Of a DNA stretch of 64,000 nucleotides, positions 1 through 8,532 are shown piece after piece. Below the pieces are notes generated by a model. It did not search any database and was not told where the DNA came from. It worked only from the letters and a program-made list of their open reading frames with translations. A program made the translations under genes and the position numbers. Positions within the stretch are counted from its first letter, which is position 1. Each line of letters begins with the position of its first letter. This stretch comes from UBA3478 sp036782715 (GTDB taxonomy: Bacteria; Bacteroidota; Bacteroidia; Flavobacteriales; Flavobacteriaceae), in NCBI GenBank assembly GCA_036782715.1, contig DAIPYN010000002.1, positions 1 to 64,000 on the forward strand, read 5' to 3'.

Positions 1-1118
1 TTACGAACGGCTACACTTCGGTTGATTGTGTTTTCGTAATAATCAGAATCATACTTGTAGTTCACCGAAGCGATATAACCAAGCGCGATCTTATCATTGA
101 TATTATATTGATTTGAAGCCGTTCCTCCAACGCTGAAATCTAGCATATTATTTTCTCTACTAACTCCCATTTGACGGGTGAAGGCCTTAGTACTTGAAAC
201 CAATACAGCCTCTTGTTGAGGATTAGTAATATTTACTGGTCTTGGAAAATTAGTTATAGAAGAAAATGGGAGATTATTGGCTCCAGAATCGAAGGCAAGG
301 CCATTTAGCGAATAATCAGGAAGGCCAGGAGCATCTTGAAAATTGGTAGCTGAGTTATACCCAGTAGAAATGGAGAAGGTATATTCGGGTAGCGTAGAGA
401 AGTCTTTCAGAATTACATCTACTAAACCACCTGTAAAATCTGCTGGCAAGTCTGCACTAACCGACTTACTTACTAATAGGTTGTCAAGCAGATTGGTAGG
501 AAAAACATCTAATTGTAAAGTGTTTCGGTCAGGGTCTAATCCAGGAACCTCAAGACCACCTAACAGTGTCTTTGAGTAACGATCTCCCAACCCACGAACA
601 TAAACGAATTTTCCTCCTTGAACCGAAACACCAGGTATACGCTTGATAGCTGTCGCCACATTTCCGTCACCCGATTTCTTGATCGTTTGTGCAGAAAGAC
701 CATCAAGCATGGTGACCGCTCCCTTTTGAATCGCAAGTACTGAGGCTTCACTATTCTTGCGAACAGTCGTAGTTACGACCACTTCCTCAAGTGCGTTGGC
801 CAAAGGGTTAAGAACAATACTAACCTCAACCTCATCTCCCTCTTTAGTTTTAATCTCACTTACCACCTTGGTCTCATAACCTAGGTACGAAAATTCTATT
901 TCATAAGGACCCGGACCATTCACTTCGAAAACGTATTTTCCCTCAAAATCGGTGATGGCTCCTGAAACAGTTTCAGTAGAGCCTTGTTCACGTAATACAA
1001 CATTCGCGAAAGCTAGTGGTTCATTAAAATCCCCATCGATAACCGTACCAGTGATCACGGACTGTCCGAAACTTAACGAGGTGATGAAGACTAAGACAAA
1101 AAGAAAGAAGTTTTTCAT
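1..1118 (-). CDS. TonB-dependent outer-membrane receptor, C-terminus cut by window edge
   Basis: The minus strand is open from an ATG at 1116-1118 to the window edge, giving about 372 residues of a larger protein. A signal peptide (roughly residues 1-19, ending SLSFGQ) is followed by a carboxypeptidase-regulatory-like domain (about 22-105) and a plug domain that begins near TVRKNSEASVLAIQKG and contains VRGLGDRY, a motif of one TonB-receptor subgroup. The beta-barrel lies outside the window. Family knowledge: such receptors import a ligand across the outer membrane using TonB energy. The substrate cannot be told. It lies downstream of a beta-helix lipoprotein gene on the same strand but is separated from it by an intrinsic terminator, so it may have its own transcript. 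Confidence 0.9.
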   Translation of the reverse strand, partial: MKNFFLFVLVFITSLSFGQSVITGTVIDGDFNEPLAFANVVLREQGSTETVSGAITDFEGKYVFEVNGPGPYEIEFSYLGYETKVVSEIKTKEGDEVEVSIVLNPLANALEEVVVTTTVRKNSEASVLAIQKGAVTMLDGLSAQTIKKSGDGNVATAIKRIPGVSVQGGKFVYVRGLGDRYSKTLLGGLEVPGLDPDRNTLQLDVFPTNLLDNLLVSKSVSADLPADFTGGLVDVILKDFSTLPEYTFSISTGYNSATNFQDAPGLPDYSLNGLAFDSGANNLPFSSITNFPRPVNITNPQQEAVLVSSTKAFTRQMGVSRENNMLDFSVGGTASNQYNINDKIALGYIASVNYKYDSDYYENTINRSVAVR

Positions 1119-1131
1119 AAGGGTATAAATT

Positions 1132-1162
1132 GAAAAAATAGCCCCGGCAAAGCAGGGCTATT
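1132..1162 (-). terminator. Intrinsic terminator after the beta-helix lipoprotein gene
   Basis: An 8-bp perfect stem (AATAGCCC at 1137-1144 with GGGCTATT at 1155-1162, 10-nt loop) is followed on the minus strand by a run of T. It lies between the lipoprotein stop at 1191 and the receptor start at 1118, so it should stop or reduce read-through from the lipoprotein gene into the receptor gene. Confidence 0.75.
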
Positions 1163-1190
1163 CATTATAATAGATTTATGTCTATTGAGA

Positions 1191-2579
1191 TTAGTTGAAG
1201 AATTGTGTCCAAGCAAATACAGATTCGTCAGCACCCTTTCCTGATGGGCGTGAAGTGCTTACAGAAATCCAAGTTGCAGATGCCTCTTCAACTTGTCCAG
1301 CTACAACGTTAGTCTTAGAGTCAGCAGTTACAGCAACGAAGTCTCTAAAGAATAATTTACCCTCTTCGGTCGCTGTACCAGCACCAGCGTAAGTATCAGC
1401 ATCAATTCCTCCTAAAGTAGATCCTGTTGGGAAGTCTACAAAAAGAACGTTATCGTTAAATCCTGTAGCATCCGATTTCCAGTTTCCGAATGTATCAAAT
1501 TTAGCAGCATCAGCACGACCATACACAGTTACATTCTCAACAGTATATTCGCCAAGGATTGCGTCGTTTGGCTCTTCAGTTCCATCGATTTCGAAAGCTG
1601 TATCTGAACCTGAAGCTAAAATTACCACAGCATTAGAAATAGTTCCCGCGTAAGCCTGGTCAAGATCGATACCATCATCATCAAAGTTAGCGATAACTAG
1701 GTTGGTAACGTTAACAGCACCACCGAAGATTTCGATACCGTCATCCTCAGAACCTACTAGCTCGATGTTTTCGATAACCGTTCCTGAACCAACACCTCCC
1801 ATAGTAAGACCCTGAAGCTCGTTACCTGGAGAAACTGCAGTTCCTGTGTGACGAATAGAAACATATTTCATCATTCCTGAATCTTCAGTATTATCAGAAC
1901 CACCGTACTTAGTGAATTCATATCCAGAAACAACACCTTCAATGTTTGCCTCACCATTCGCAGCACCGACTATACCATTACCTAAGATAATTACAGATCC
2001 CCATAGACCTTTATCAGTAGCTGAACGATTTGGTGAAGTTGTACCGTTAGCATAAACAATTTGATCGTTTGCATCGGTGAAAATGATTGGCTTTTCTGGA
2101 GTACCAACTGCATTGATTTTACCACCTTTAGCGATGATTAAAACGGTAGCATTGGCACCTGTACCAGCCGAACCTTTAACAATAGTACCTTCTTCGATAG
2201 TTAATGTAGCACCGTCTTCAACAACAATTTTACCATCCATTAACCAAATTTTATCGTTCGTCCATGTAGTATCAGATGTAATTTCAGTTACACCTCCGGT
2301 ACCGACACGAACAATTGGAGGATTTGTAAGGGCTTCAGCAGCATCAAGAGCATCTTGAATAGCTGAATCGATATCACCAAGGCCATTGGCAACAGCAGCA
2401 GTAGCAGCAGCAGCAGCGGCGTCAGCGATTTCTTGAGTGTTAGGATAATTAGCTAATGCAGCAGCTACGGCAGCATCAACAATTGATTGAAGCTGAGCAT
2501 CGTCAATAACGACCTCTTGCTCACAAGAAGTAAAAAGCATCGCACCTGATAGGGCTAGAGCTAAAAATGATTTTTTCAT
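1191..2579 (-). CDS. Secreted lipoprotein with Ala-rich stalk and right-handed beta-helix-like domain
   Basis: The 462-residue protein starts with a lipoprotein signal ending LFTSC (Cys19). Residues about 25-86 are Ala-rich and should be helical, like a stalk. From about residue 88 to the end the sequence is rich in V/I/G/N/D strands with phrases such as IVVEDGATLTIEEGTIVKG, typical of beta-solenoid proteins. Similar Bacteroidota proteins are often misnamed multidrug transporter; there are no membrane spans here, so that name is wrong. It is followed by a TonB receptor gene on the same strand, suggesting a surface partner for uptake (inference). Acidic residues just after the lipid cysteine (CEQE) would be compatible with surface export. 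No T9SS C-terminal domain is evident. Confidence 0.75.
   Translation of the reverse strand: MKKSFLALALSGAMLFTSCEQEVVIDDAQLQSIVDAAVAAALANYPNTQEIADAAAAAATAAVANGLGDIDSAIQDALDAAEALTNPPIVRVGTGGVTEITSDTTWTNDKIWLMDGKIVVEDGATLTIEEGTIVKGSAGTGANATVLIIAKGGKINAVGTPEKPIIFTDANDQIVYANGTTSPNRSATDKGLWGSVIILGNGIVGAANGEANIEGVVSGYEFTKYGGSDNTEDSGMMKYVSIRHTGTAVSPGNELQGLTMGGVGSGTVIENIELVGSEDDGIEIFGGAVNVTNLVIANFDDDGIDLDQAYAGTISNAVVILASGSDTAFEIDGTEEPNDAILGEYTVENVTVYGRADAAKFDTFGNWKSDATGFNDNVLFVDFPTGSTLGGIDADTYAGAGTATEEGKLFFRDFVAVTADSKTNVVAGQVEEASATWISVSTSRPSGKGADESVFAWTQFFN
2395..2430. repeat. Triplet-rich low-complexity tract coding for Ala
   Basis: A run of GCA/GCG-type triplets inside the beta-helix lipoprotein gene encodes the polyalanine part of its stalk. 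It is a possible slippage site, but the frame is intact here. Confidence 0.6.
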
Positions 2580-2603
2580 TTCGAGGGTTTTTTAAATTTT
2601 ATT

Positions 2604-2611
2604 CAAAACTA
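2604..2611 (-). promoter_or_regulatory. Promoter -7 element for the beta-helix lipoprotein gene
   Basis: The minus strand reads TAGTTTTG, matching the Bacteroidota TAnnTTTG element, 25 bases before the ATG at 2579. No TTG is seen at the -33 position. Confidence 0.5.
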
Positions 2612-2780
2612 CGGGGGCATTTTCGTGTTTATTTTAGAAGAAGGTTAACTTTCGATATATAAATCCTTAAAAAGGTTAAGTCTTTCGTTCTTAAATGTTA
2701 ATTAATCTTTAAGGTGTGTTTCCTAGTCTCCTGAAAGCCCTTAATTCATTAGTCTTAAACGAAAAACAAACCATTCTAGT

Positions 2781-2788
2781 TAACTTTG
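2781..2788 (+). promoter_or_regulatory. Promoter -7 element for the LuxE-like gene
   Basis: TAACTTTG fits TAnnTTTG and lies 18 bases before the ATG at 2807. No clear -33 TTG is present. Confidence 0.5.
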
Positions 2789-2806
2789 TTTCACATTTAA
2801 AACACA

Positions 2807-3769
2807 ATGGCAGAAGCAGAATTCATATCTACAACCGAAGTTGATTTTGAAGAAAACGCCCTGGCTCTTTTCAGAGATCAGTTTCAGAACATTGAGGTAT
2901 ATCACACTTACTGCCGACTCCTAGGGAAAGGGCCAAGCAATGTCTCCTCACTAGCTGAGATCCCTTTTCTACCCATTTCATTTTTTAAGTCTCATAAAGT
3001 CTTTCATAAAAACCGAAAAGAAGAGGGTTTCTTTATGAGTTCGGGAACTACGGCTCAGCCCAATCGAAGCAAACACTTCTATCATTCATTAGAGGGGTAC
3101 GAAAAAAGCTTTCTAACTTTTTTCGAAGCGACCTACGGGCCTATTTCAGATTTAGTGTTATTAGCACTTCTACCTTCTTATAAGGAGCAAACCCATTCAT
3201 CACTTATTTACATGGTCGACTATCTAATAAAGAAAGCAAAGTCAGGATCAGGTTATTATAAGTTAGGAGATCAAGAGCTAATTAAACTATTAGCGAATGA
3301 TGAAAAAAAGCTGCTAATCGGAGTCACCTATGCACTTCTCGATTGGGCAGAAAGCAATCCTATGGCTTTACAGAATACTATTGTTATGGAGACGGGCGGA
3401 ATGAAAGGAAGGAGAAAAGAAATTGTCAGAGAGGAAGTACATCTCCAATTGAAAACGGCTTTCGAGCTAGACACGATTCATTCTGAGTATGGAATGACCG
3501 AGTTGTTTTCGCAAGCCTACTCAAAAGGAGAGGGTATTTTTTATTCTGCACCCTGGATGAAGATAATGATTCGAGAGGCAGAGGATCCTTTTACCATTAG
3601 CTCACACGAAAAAACGGGCGGAATCAACATCATTGATTTAGCCAATATCTATTCCTGTGCATTTATAGCAACAGAAGACTTAGGCAAGACTTATTCTGAC
3701 GGGAGTTTCGAAGTGCTTGGTAGATTCGATACAGCAGAAATTAGAGGATGTAATTTGATGATGGTCTAA
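2807..3769 (+). CDS. LuxE-like acyl-activating enzyme (ANL superfamily)
   Basis: The 320-residue protein resembles the acyl-protein synthetase LuxE/PaaK-type adenylate-forming enzymes. Visible motifs are the ATP-loop MSSGTT (about 77-82), the METGGMKGRRKE segment, the adenylation motif SEYGMTE and the C-terminal TEDLG and GRFD. Family knowledge: these enzymes activate a carboxylic acid as an acyl-adenylate and pass it to a thiol or protein. No fatty-acid reductase genes (luxC/D) lie nearby, so light production is not implied. The natural substrate is unknown; cell-surface or pigment acylation are guesses. It converges on tyrS with a 4-nt stop overlap. Confidence 0.8.
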   Translation: MAEAEFISTTEVDFEENALALFRDQFQNIEVYHTYCRLLGKGPSNVSSLAEIPFLPISFFKSHKVFHKNRKEEGFFMSSGTTAQPNRSKHFYHSLEGYEKSFLTFFEATYGPISDLVLLALLPSYKEQTHSSLIYMVDYLIKKAKSGSGYYKLGDQELIKLLANDEKKLLIGVTYALLDWAESNPMALQNTIVMETGGMKGRRKEIVREEVHLQLKTAFELDTIHSEYGMTELFSQAYSKGEGIFYSAPWMKIMIREAEDPFTISSHEKTGGINIIDLANIYSCAFIATEDLGKTYSDGSFEVLGRFDTAEIRGCNLMMV

Positions 3770-5064
3770 ACAACCTTCAATAGGTAATAATTCTTTTTAC
3801 CTTTTTGAAGAAGCACATATTTAGAGGCTATTAAATCTTCTGATGAAAGTCTATAATCTTCACCAACTTTCGATTTGTTTACCGAAACAGATTGTTGTTT
3901 TAATTCACGACGTGCTTCACCATTAGAGGCGAAAAATCCAGTTTCAGCAGCCAAGGCAGCGATCATATCGAGACCTTCGTCAAATCTAGCTCTAGACACC
4001 TCAGCACTCGGCACCCCATCAAATACCTCTAGGAAAACCTTTTCAGGAAGCTGTTTTAAGTCATCAGCGGTGGATTTACCAAATAAAATGGCACTGGCAG
4101 CCACTGCATTCTCATAGTCAGCCTCAGAATGAACTAGTATAGTTACCTCTTTAGCAAGACGCTGCTGTAGTACCCTTAAATGTGGTGCCTCCAAATGTTC
4201 ACTGATCAAGGAATCAATTTCTTCTTTTTCTAAGAAGGTGAAAATCTTAATAAAATGAGCAGCATCCTCATCAGAAGTATTCAACCAATATTGATAGAAC
4301 TTATAAGGGGAAGTTCTATTAGGATCTAACCAAATATTTCCTCCTTCAGACTTTCCGAATTTTGTTCCATCAGCCTTCGTAACTAATGGGCAGGTAAGTG
4401 CAAAACCTTTACCACTAACCACACGTCGAATGAGCTCCGTACCCGTGGTAATATTTCCCCACTGGTCGCTTCCGCCCATTTGAAGACTAACCTCTTTGTC
4501 GCGATATAAGTGCAAGAAGTCATAACCCTGAACGAGCTGATAGGTAAACTCAGTGAAAGACATCCCATCGCTTTCTTCGGCAGAAACTCTTTTTTTCACC
4601 GACTCTTTAGCCATCATATAATTGACGGTAATATGTTTACCTACATCTCGAATGAAAGCTAGAAAACTAAAATCTTTCATCCAATCGTAATTATTAACAA
4701 GCTCAGCACTATTGTCAAGAGAAGGGTCAAAATCTAAAAACTTCGCTAGCTGATTCTTGATGGCTTCCTGGTTATGTCGAAGAGTAGCTTCATCGAGCAG
4801 GTTACGCTCTTTCGATTTTCCAGAAGGATCACCAATCATTCCGGTAGCTCCTCCAACCAAGGCTATAGGGCGATGCCCTGCGATCTGAAAATGACGCAGC
4901 ATCATGATGCTTACCAAATTTCCGATATGTAGCGAATCAGCTGTTGGGTCAAAGCCCACATAAGCCGAACGCATCGATTCTTTCAAATGATCTTCGAGGC
5001 CTGGCATAAAATCATGCACCATTCCTCTCCACTGTAACTCTTCTATAAATGTCTTGCTCATCAT
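3766..5064 (-). CDS. tyrS: Tyrosyl-tRNA synthetase
   Basis: This class I synthetase charges tRNA-Tyr. The 432-residue length fits the bacterial family. The HIGH-like signature is HIGN (46-49) and the KMSKS-like loop is KFGKS (235-239); an S4-type RNA-binding domain occupies about 365-432. Two ATGs stand in tandem (5064 and 5061); either could be used. The -7 promoter element TATATTTG lies 14 bases upstream. It is transcribed alone, divergent from an epimerase gene. Confidence 0.97.
   Translation of the reverse strand: MMSKTFIEELQWRGMVHDFMPGLEDHLKESMRSAYVGFDPTADSLHIGNLVSIMMLRHFQIAGHRPIALVGGATGMIGDPSGKSKERNLLDEATLRHNQEAIKNQLAKFLDFDPSLDNSAELVNNYDWMKDFSFLAFIRDVGKHITVNYMMAKESVKKRVSAEESDGMSFTEFTYQLVQGYDFLHLYRDKEVSLQMGGSDQWGNITTGTELIRRVVSGKGFALTCPLVTKADGTKFGKSEGGNIWLDPNRTSPYKFYQYWLNTSDEDAAHFIKIFTFLEKEEIDSLISEHLEAPHLRVLQQRLAKEVTILVHSEADYENAVAASAILFGKSTADDLKQLPEKVFLEVFDGVPSAEVSRARFDEGLDMIAALAAETGFFASNGEARRELKQQSVSVNKSKVGEDYRLSSEDLIASKYVLLQKGKKNYYLLKVV
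3775..3810 (+). other. Two-part inverted repeat just after the LuxE-like stop
   Basis: CTTCAA (3775-3780) pairs with TTGAAG (3805-3810) and AGGTAA (3782-3787) with TTACCT (3797-3802). It begins 6 nt after the LuxE-like stop and lies inside the tyrS coding end. It could help end the plus-strand transcript, but no U-run follows, so the role is uncertain. Confidence 0.35.
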
Positions 5065-5077
5065 AACTTTAGGCCTA

Positions 5078-5085
5078 CAAATATA
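5078..5085 (-). promoter_or_regulatory. Promoter -7 element for tyrS
   Basis: The minus strand reads TATATTTG, an exact TAnnTTTG match, 14 bases before the tyrS ATG. The transcript leader would be very short. Confidence 0.6.
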
Positions 5086-5108
5086 GCTTCTTTGCCTACA
5101 TTTACATT

Positions 5109-6053
5109 ATGATTTTAGTCACAGGAGCCACAGGTATGCTAGGGGCTCATTTTCTTCTTAGTCTTAGTTCTCAAAAAAAGAAGATTCGTGCGTTCTACAG
5201 AACCGAAGAGAAGCGAATAGAAGTCATTGCTTTTTTCAAGTATCATCAAAAAGAAAAAGACCTCAACTATATCGAATGGTTGAAAGGTTCGTATGATCAA
5301 ATCGATTTACTTGATCAGGCCCTAGAAGCAGTCGATACGGTCATTCATTGCGCTGCACTTATCTCATTCGATCCTAAATTCAAAAGCCAGCTATACAAGA
5401 CCAATGTTGAGGGAACGAGAAATCTGGTTAATGCACTGATAGCTAAAAAAATCAACCTAATCTTCATTAGTTCAATTGCAGCGGCCAACGAAGGTGCGTC
5501 GAGTTATTACGGGTATACCAAATATTTATCTGAATTAGAGGTATATCGAGGAATACAAGAAGGTATTAAGGCGACTATTGTTCGGCCTGGAGTAATCTTA
5601 GGTGATTTCTTCTGGGATAGACCGAGCGGGAGCATCTTCAAGCAACTCGCTCAATCAAAAACAAGGGTTACAAAAGGTTCTGTTGGCTTAACCTCAGCAA
5701 ATACGGTGGTGAAATGCACCCTTTATCTTTCAAAAGATGAACAGAAAACTCCTACTATTCTCGTCTCTAGAATCATGCGATACGATGAGCTTGCCCAGGC
5801 GATGGGTGCAGAAAGAATAGTAATGATCGGCAAATCGATATTACGAGTCTTAAGCGTCATCGAAGGTGTTTTTGCTTTTATTTTCAGAAAGCCACGCACG
5901 CTATCCCCTGAGATTGTTGACTCGCTAACCTCAGAATCGATCTATCCGACCCTATCTGATTATCCTGAACTGGGTGAAGTGGAGCTAGAAGATTTCGAAA
6001 CTGAATTAAAGCAACTATCTAAATCTTATCGCGCTACATGCGCTGGGGCTTAG
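5109..6053 (+). CDS. NAD(P)-dependent epimerase/dehydratase (extended SDR)
   Basis: The 314-residue protein has the Rossmann signature GATGMLG (6-12), a conserved NVEGTRNLV segment near 99, Ser121-Ser122, and the catalytic Tyr134-x-x-x-Lys138 (YGYTK). This defines an extended short-chain dehydrogenase of the NAD-dependent epimerase type, with a nucleotide-sugar or related substrate. The substrate is not predictable from sequence. It converges with the DUF4296 lipoprotein gene with a 20-nt overlap. Confidence 0.85.
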   Translation: MILVTGATGMLGAHFLLSLSSQKKKIRAFYRTEEKRIEVIAFFKYHQKEKDLNYIEWLKGSYDQIDLLDQALEAVDTVIHCAALISFDPKFKSQLYKTNVEGTRNLVNALIAKKINLIFISSIAAANEGASSYYGYTKYLSELEVYRGIQEGIKATIVRPGVILGDFFWDRPSGSIFKQLAQSKTRVTKGSVGLTSANTVVKCTLYLSKDEQKTPTILVSRIMRYDELAQAMGAERIVMIGKSILRVLSVIEGVFAFIFRKPRTLSPEIVDSLTSESIYPTLSDYPELGEVELEDFETELKQLSKSYRATCAGA

Positions 6054-6402
6054 ATGCGGCTTCAGCTCGAAGACTATCGATCACCTCGCTTTTTTCTGCT
6101 AATCGAGTTTCAATAGATTCAAATAACTTAAAATAGCGATCGCCTAGTGTCGAGTAATACTTATTTGAATTAATCAATTGAAGACTATCCACGTCATACT
6201 TCTCATAGATATAAGGCATGATAAGTATCCCCTGACTTTCTAAAGTCGCAGGGGAAGTACTATGAACCGCTTTTAATACCGCTATATCATAAAGAATGTC
6301 TGAAAAAACGCCCTCTTCGATAAGGTCTTCTGGCGGCTCCATCATTCTTGTAGAGCAAGAAATCAGCAAAACCAATAGTACAACAGTATAGACGATTCTC
6401 AT
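6034..6402 (-). CDS. DUF4296-type lipoprotein
   Basis: This is a 122-residue lipoprotein with a signal ending LLISC (Cys16) and a mature helical region containing VFSDILYDIAVLKAVHS and YYSTLGDRYFKL, which I recognise as DUF4296. Function is unknown. It is the last gene of a minus-strand unit after the mannose synthase and pyrC, overlapping pyrC by 4 nt (6399-6402), a gene order I recall as common in Bacteroidota. Confidence 0.8.
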   Translation of the reverse strand: MRIVYTVVLLVLLISCSTRMMEPPEDLIEEGVFSDILYDIAVLKAVHSTSPATLESQGILIMPYIYEKYDVDSLQLINSNKYYSTLGDRYFKLFESIETRLAEKSEVIDSLRAEAASKPQRM

Positions 6403-7733
6403 TTTCTAGTAAATGCTAGTTTTTGGGCATGACGATCTTCACTCACTATTCTATTCGAATAGCCTAAATGACCATTTACCCAAACTTTATCAACGGTATA
6501 GGCGAAAGTGTGTCCTTCAAATGGGCTCCACTTACAATCATACAATAGACTTTCCTTAGTTACCTGATGTGGGTTTTTCTTAACGGTTACCAAATCGGCA
6601 TAATAACCTTCTCTAATGTACCCGCGACGATCGATATGATATCGATCAGCAACATTATGTGCAAATTTTTGAACGAGTGTTTCAAGATCAAAGGCGCCTT
6701 CTTCAACTTTATCTAAATAACCCAGTAGTGCATGCTGAACTAGTGGTCCTCCAGATGGAGCTTTGAGGTACGCATTTGATTTCTCATCGATCGTATGAGG
6801 TGCGTGGTCTGTGGCTAAGATGTCTAGAGCATTTCCTCGAACACCTTCCCAAAGAGCATCTCGATCAGAAGCACTTTTTACAGCCGGATTCCACTTAATC
6901 AAGGTACCCTTATCTGCATAATCCTTATCACTAAACCAAAGGTGGTGTAAACATACCTCTGCAGTAATTTGCTTCTTTTCAAAAGGTAAATGCGCATCAA
7001 AAAGTTCAAGTTCCTCAGCGGTAGATACGTGAAACACATGAAGTTTTGCTCCAGTCTCTCTCGCCAGTTCGATGGCTCTTGAAGATGATTGATAACAAGC
7101 CTCTCTAGATCTAATGATCGGATGCATTTCAATCGGAATATCCTCTCCATATTTCTTTATGGCCGCCTCAGTATTCGCCCTAATAGTGGGTTCGTCTTCA
7201 CAATGTGCGGCGATAACCATTTCGGTGTTTGAAAAGATCCCACGAATAGTTTCTTCTCGATCAACCAGCATATTACCTGTCGAAGAACCAAGGAAAAGCT
7301 TGATACCTGCGCAAGCATTAATGTCTAATCTTTTAATAAGTTCTAGGTTGTCATTCGTACCCCCAAAGAAAAAAGAGTAATTCACATAAGAACCCTTTGC
7401 TGCTCGATCAAATTTATCTTCTAAAGCTTCGAAGGTAACCGTTTGAGGGTTGGTATTTGGCTGCTCCATGAAAGTTGTAATTCCGCCTGCTAGCGCTGCT
7501 CGACTCTCTGTTGCAATTGTTCCTTTATGGGTTAATCCTGGTTCGCGAAAATGGACCTGATTGTCAATACATCCGGGTAAAAGTAGCTGTCCCTGTAAAT
7601 CAATAACCTCAGCGGTATCATCTGAGATGGAGGAAGCTATTTTTTTTATGAACTGATCTTCAACGAGAATGTCAGATTCAAAAATGGATGATTCATTTAC
7701 AATTCTCGCATTTTTAATCAGAGTTTTCGGCAT
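6399..7733 (-). CDS. pyrC: Dihydroorotase
   Basis: This enzyme closes carbamoyl-aspartate to dihydroorotate in pyrimidine synthesis. I place the start at the ATG 7731-7733 (MPKTLIKNARIV, 444 aa); the longer frame up to 7814 would lie wholly in the upstream gene and lacks homologous character. Metal-site residues visible are His61 (VHFREPG), Lys145 (AGIKLFLG), His177 (AAHCED), His235 (HVFHVST) and Asp309 (ATDHAPH). The first His of the usual HxH pair is Gln59; I recall DQVHFREPG as typical of the Bacteroidota branch. It overlaps the mannose synthase gene by 20 nt, which supports translational coupling. Confidence 0.92.
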   Translation of the reverse strand: MPKTLIKNARIVNESSIFESDILVEDQFIKKIASSISDDTAEVIDLQGQLLLPGCIDNQVHFREPGLTHKGTIATESRAALAGGITTFMEQPNTNPQTVTFEALEDKFDRAAKGSYVNYSFFFGGTNDNLELIKRLDINACAGIKLFLGSSTGNMLVDREETIRGIFSNTEMVIAAHCEDEPTIRANTEAAIKKYGEDIPIEMHPIIRSREACYQSSSRAIELARETGAKLHVFHVSTAEELELFDAHLPFEKKQITAEVCLHHLWFSDKDYADKGTLIKWNPAVKSASDRDALWEGVRGNALDILATDHAPHTIDEKSNAYLKAPSGGPLVQHALLGYLDKVEEGAFDLETLVQKFAHNVADRYHIDRRGYIREGYYADLVTVKKNPHQVTKESLLYDCKWSPFEGHTFAYTVDKVWVNGHLGYSNRIVSEDRHAQKLAFTRK

Positions 7734-8463
7734 AGTAGAATCTCTTTTTAGCAAAGATACTATCCAAACGCATTTTAAGCACCCCGAGAATGGCTTCTTT
7801 GACAATTGCGCCACTCATCTTCGACACCCCTCTGATACGATCGGTGAAAACAATACTCACCTCTTTGATCTTTGCACCCTTCTTGTAAGCTCTGAATTTC
7901 ATTTCAATTTGAAAGGCATATCCGACAAAACGTACGGCATCTAAATTCAATTGCTTTAAAAGCGAAGCCCGATAACACATAAAACCGGCTGTAGGGTCAT
8001 ATACAGGCATTCCGGTGATTAAACGAACATAAAAGGAAGCCCCATAGGAAAGTAGTATTCGATGTAGTGGCCAATTCACCACATTCACTCCCTTGCAATA
8101 TCTACTGCCAATGGCGACATCAGCACCGTTCTGACAGGCAGCGTGTAGCCGAATTAAATCACTTGGAGTATGAGAAAAGTCAGCATCCATTTCAAAAATA
8201 AAGGAGTAGCCCCTTGCTAAGGCCCATTTAAATCCATGAATATAAGCGGTGCCAAGCCCGGATTTTTCAGTTCTTATCTCGAGGTGAAGTGAGTCGGGAT
8301 AACGTTGCTGTAATTCACGAACCTTATCTGCCGTTCCATCGGGAGAATTATCATCAACGATGAGTACATGATACCCTTTGTTTAAATCTTGAACCGCAGC
8401 AATGATCAGTGCAACGTTTTCGATTTCGTTATAGGTTGGGATAATGACTAGGCATTCACTCAT
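7714..8463 (-). CDS. Polyprenol-phosphate mannosyltransferase (GT2)
   Basis: A 249-residue family 2 glycosyltransferase resembling dolichol-phosphate mannose synthase: N-terminal VIIPTYNE, VDDNSPDGT (37-45), the DxD metal motif at Asp93-Ala-Asp95, and TAGFMCYR further on. It has no C-terminal membrane helices, so it is the short soluble form that works at the inner face of the inner membrane. It should make polyprenyl-phosphate-linked mannose (or similar sugar), the donor for GT-C enzymes such as the divergent GT39-like gene at 8533 (inference). First gene of the operon with pyrC and the DUF4296 lipoprotein. Confidence 0.88.
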   Translation of the reverse strand: MSECLVIIPTYNEIENVALIIAAVQDLNKGYHVLIVDDNSPDGTADKVRELQQRYPDSLHLEIRTEKSGLGTAYIHGFKWALARGYSFIFEMDADFSHTPSDLIRLHAACQNGADVAIGSRYCKGVNVVNWPLHRILLSYGASFYVRLITGMPVYDPTAGFMCYRASLLKQLNLDAVRFVGYAFQIEMKFRAYKKGAKIKEVSIVFTDRIRGVSKMSGAIVKEAILGVLKMRLDSIFAKKRFYYAENSD

Positions 8464-8515
8464 AGGCGACTAAAATAGGACATTTGTGTCGATCCAAAAG
8501 ACAACTTCAAAAACG

Positions 8516-8523
8516 TACCTTTG
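8516..8523 (+). promoter_or_regulatory. Promoter -7 element for the GT39-like gene
   Basis: TACCTTTG fits TAnnTTTG and ends 9 bases before the ATG at 8533. It overlaps a possible TTG codon at 8521, which argues against translation starting there and suggests an almost leaderless mRNA. Confidence 0.6.
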
Positions 8524-8532
8524 ATTTCTGTG

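Noticed and set aside
343..579. Plus-strand frame of 78 codons
   Set aside because: It is antisense to the TonB receptor frame, which is open through the region and has clear family motifs.
2395..2430. Microsatellite suggesting phase variation of the lipoprotein
   Set aside because: The repeat unit is a triplet, so slippage would change length but not the reading frame.
1191..2579. Multidrug transporter label for the beta-helix lipoprotein
   Set aside because: No membrane helices beyond the signal peptide; sequence is a lipoprotein with solenoid-like repeats.
7734..7814. 27-residue N-terminal extension of dihydroorotase
   Set aside because: It lies inside the mannosyltransferase gene, and the protein from 7733 begins as other dihydroorotases do.
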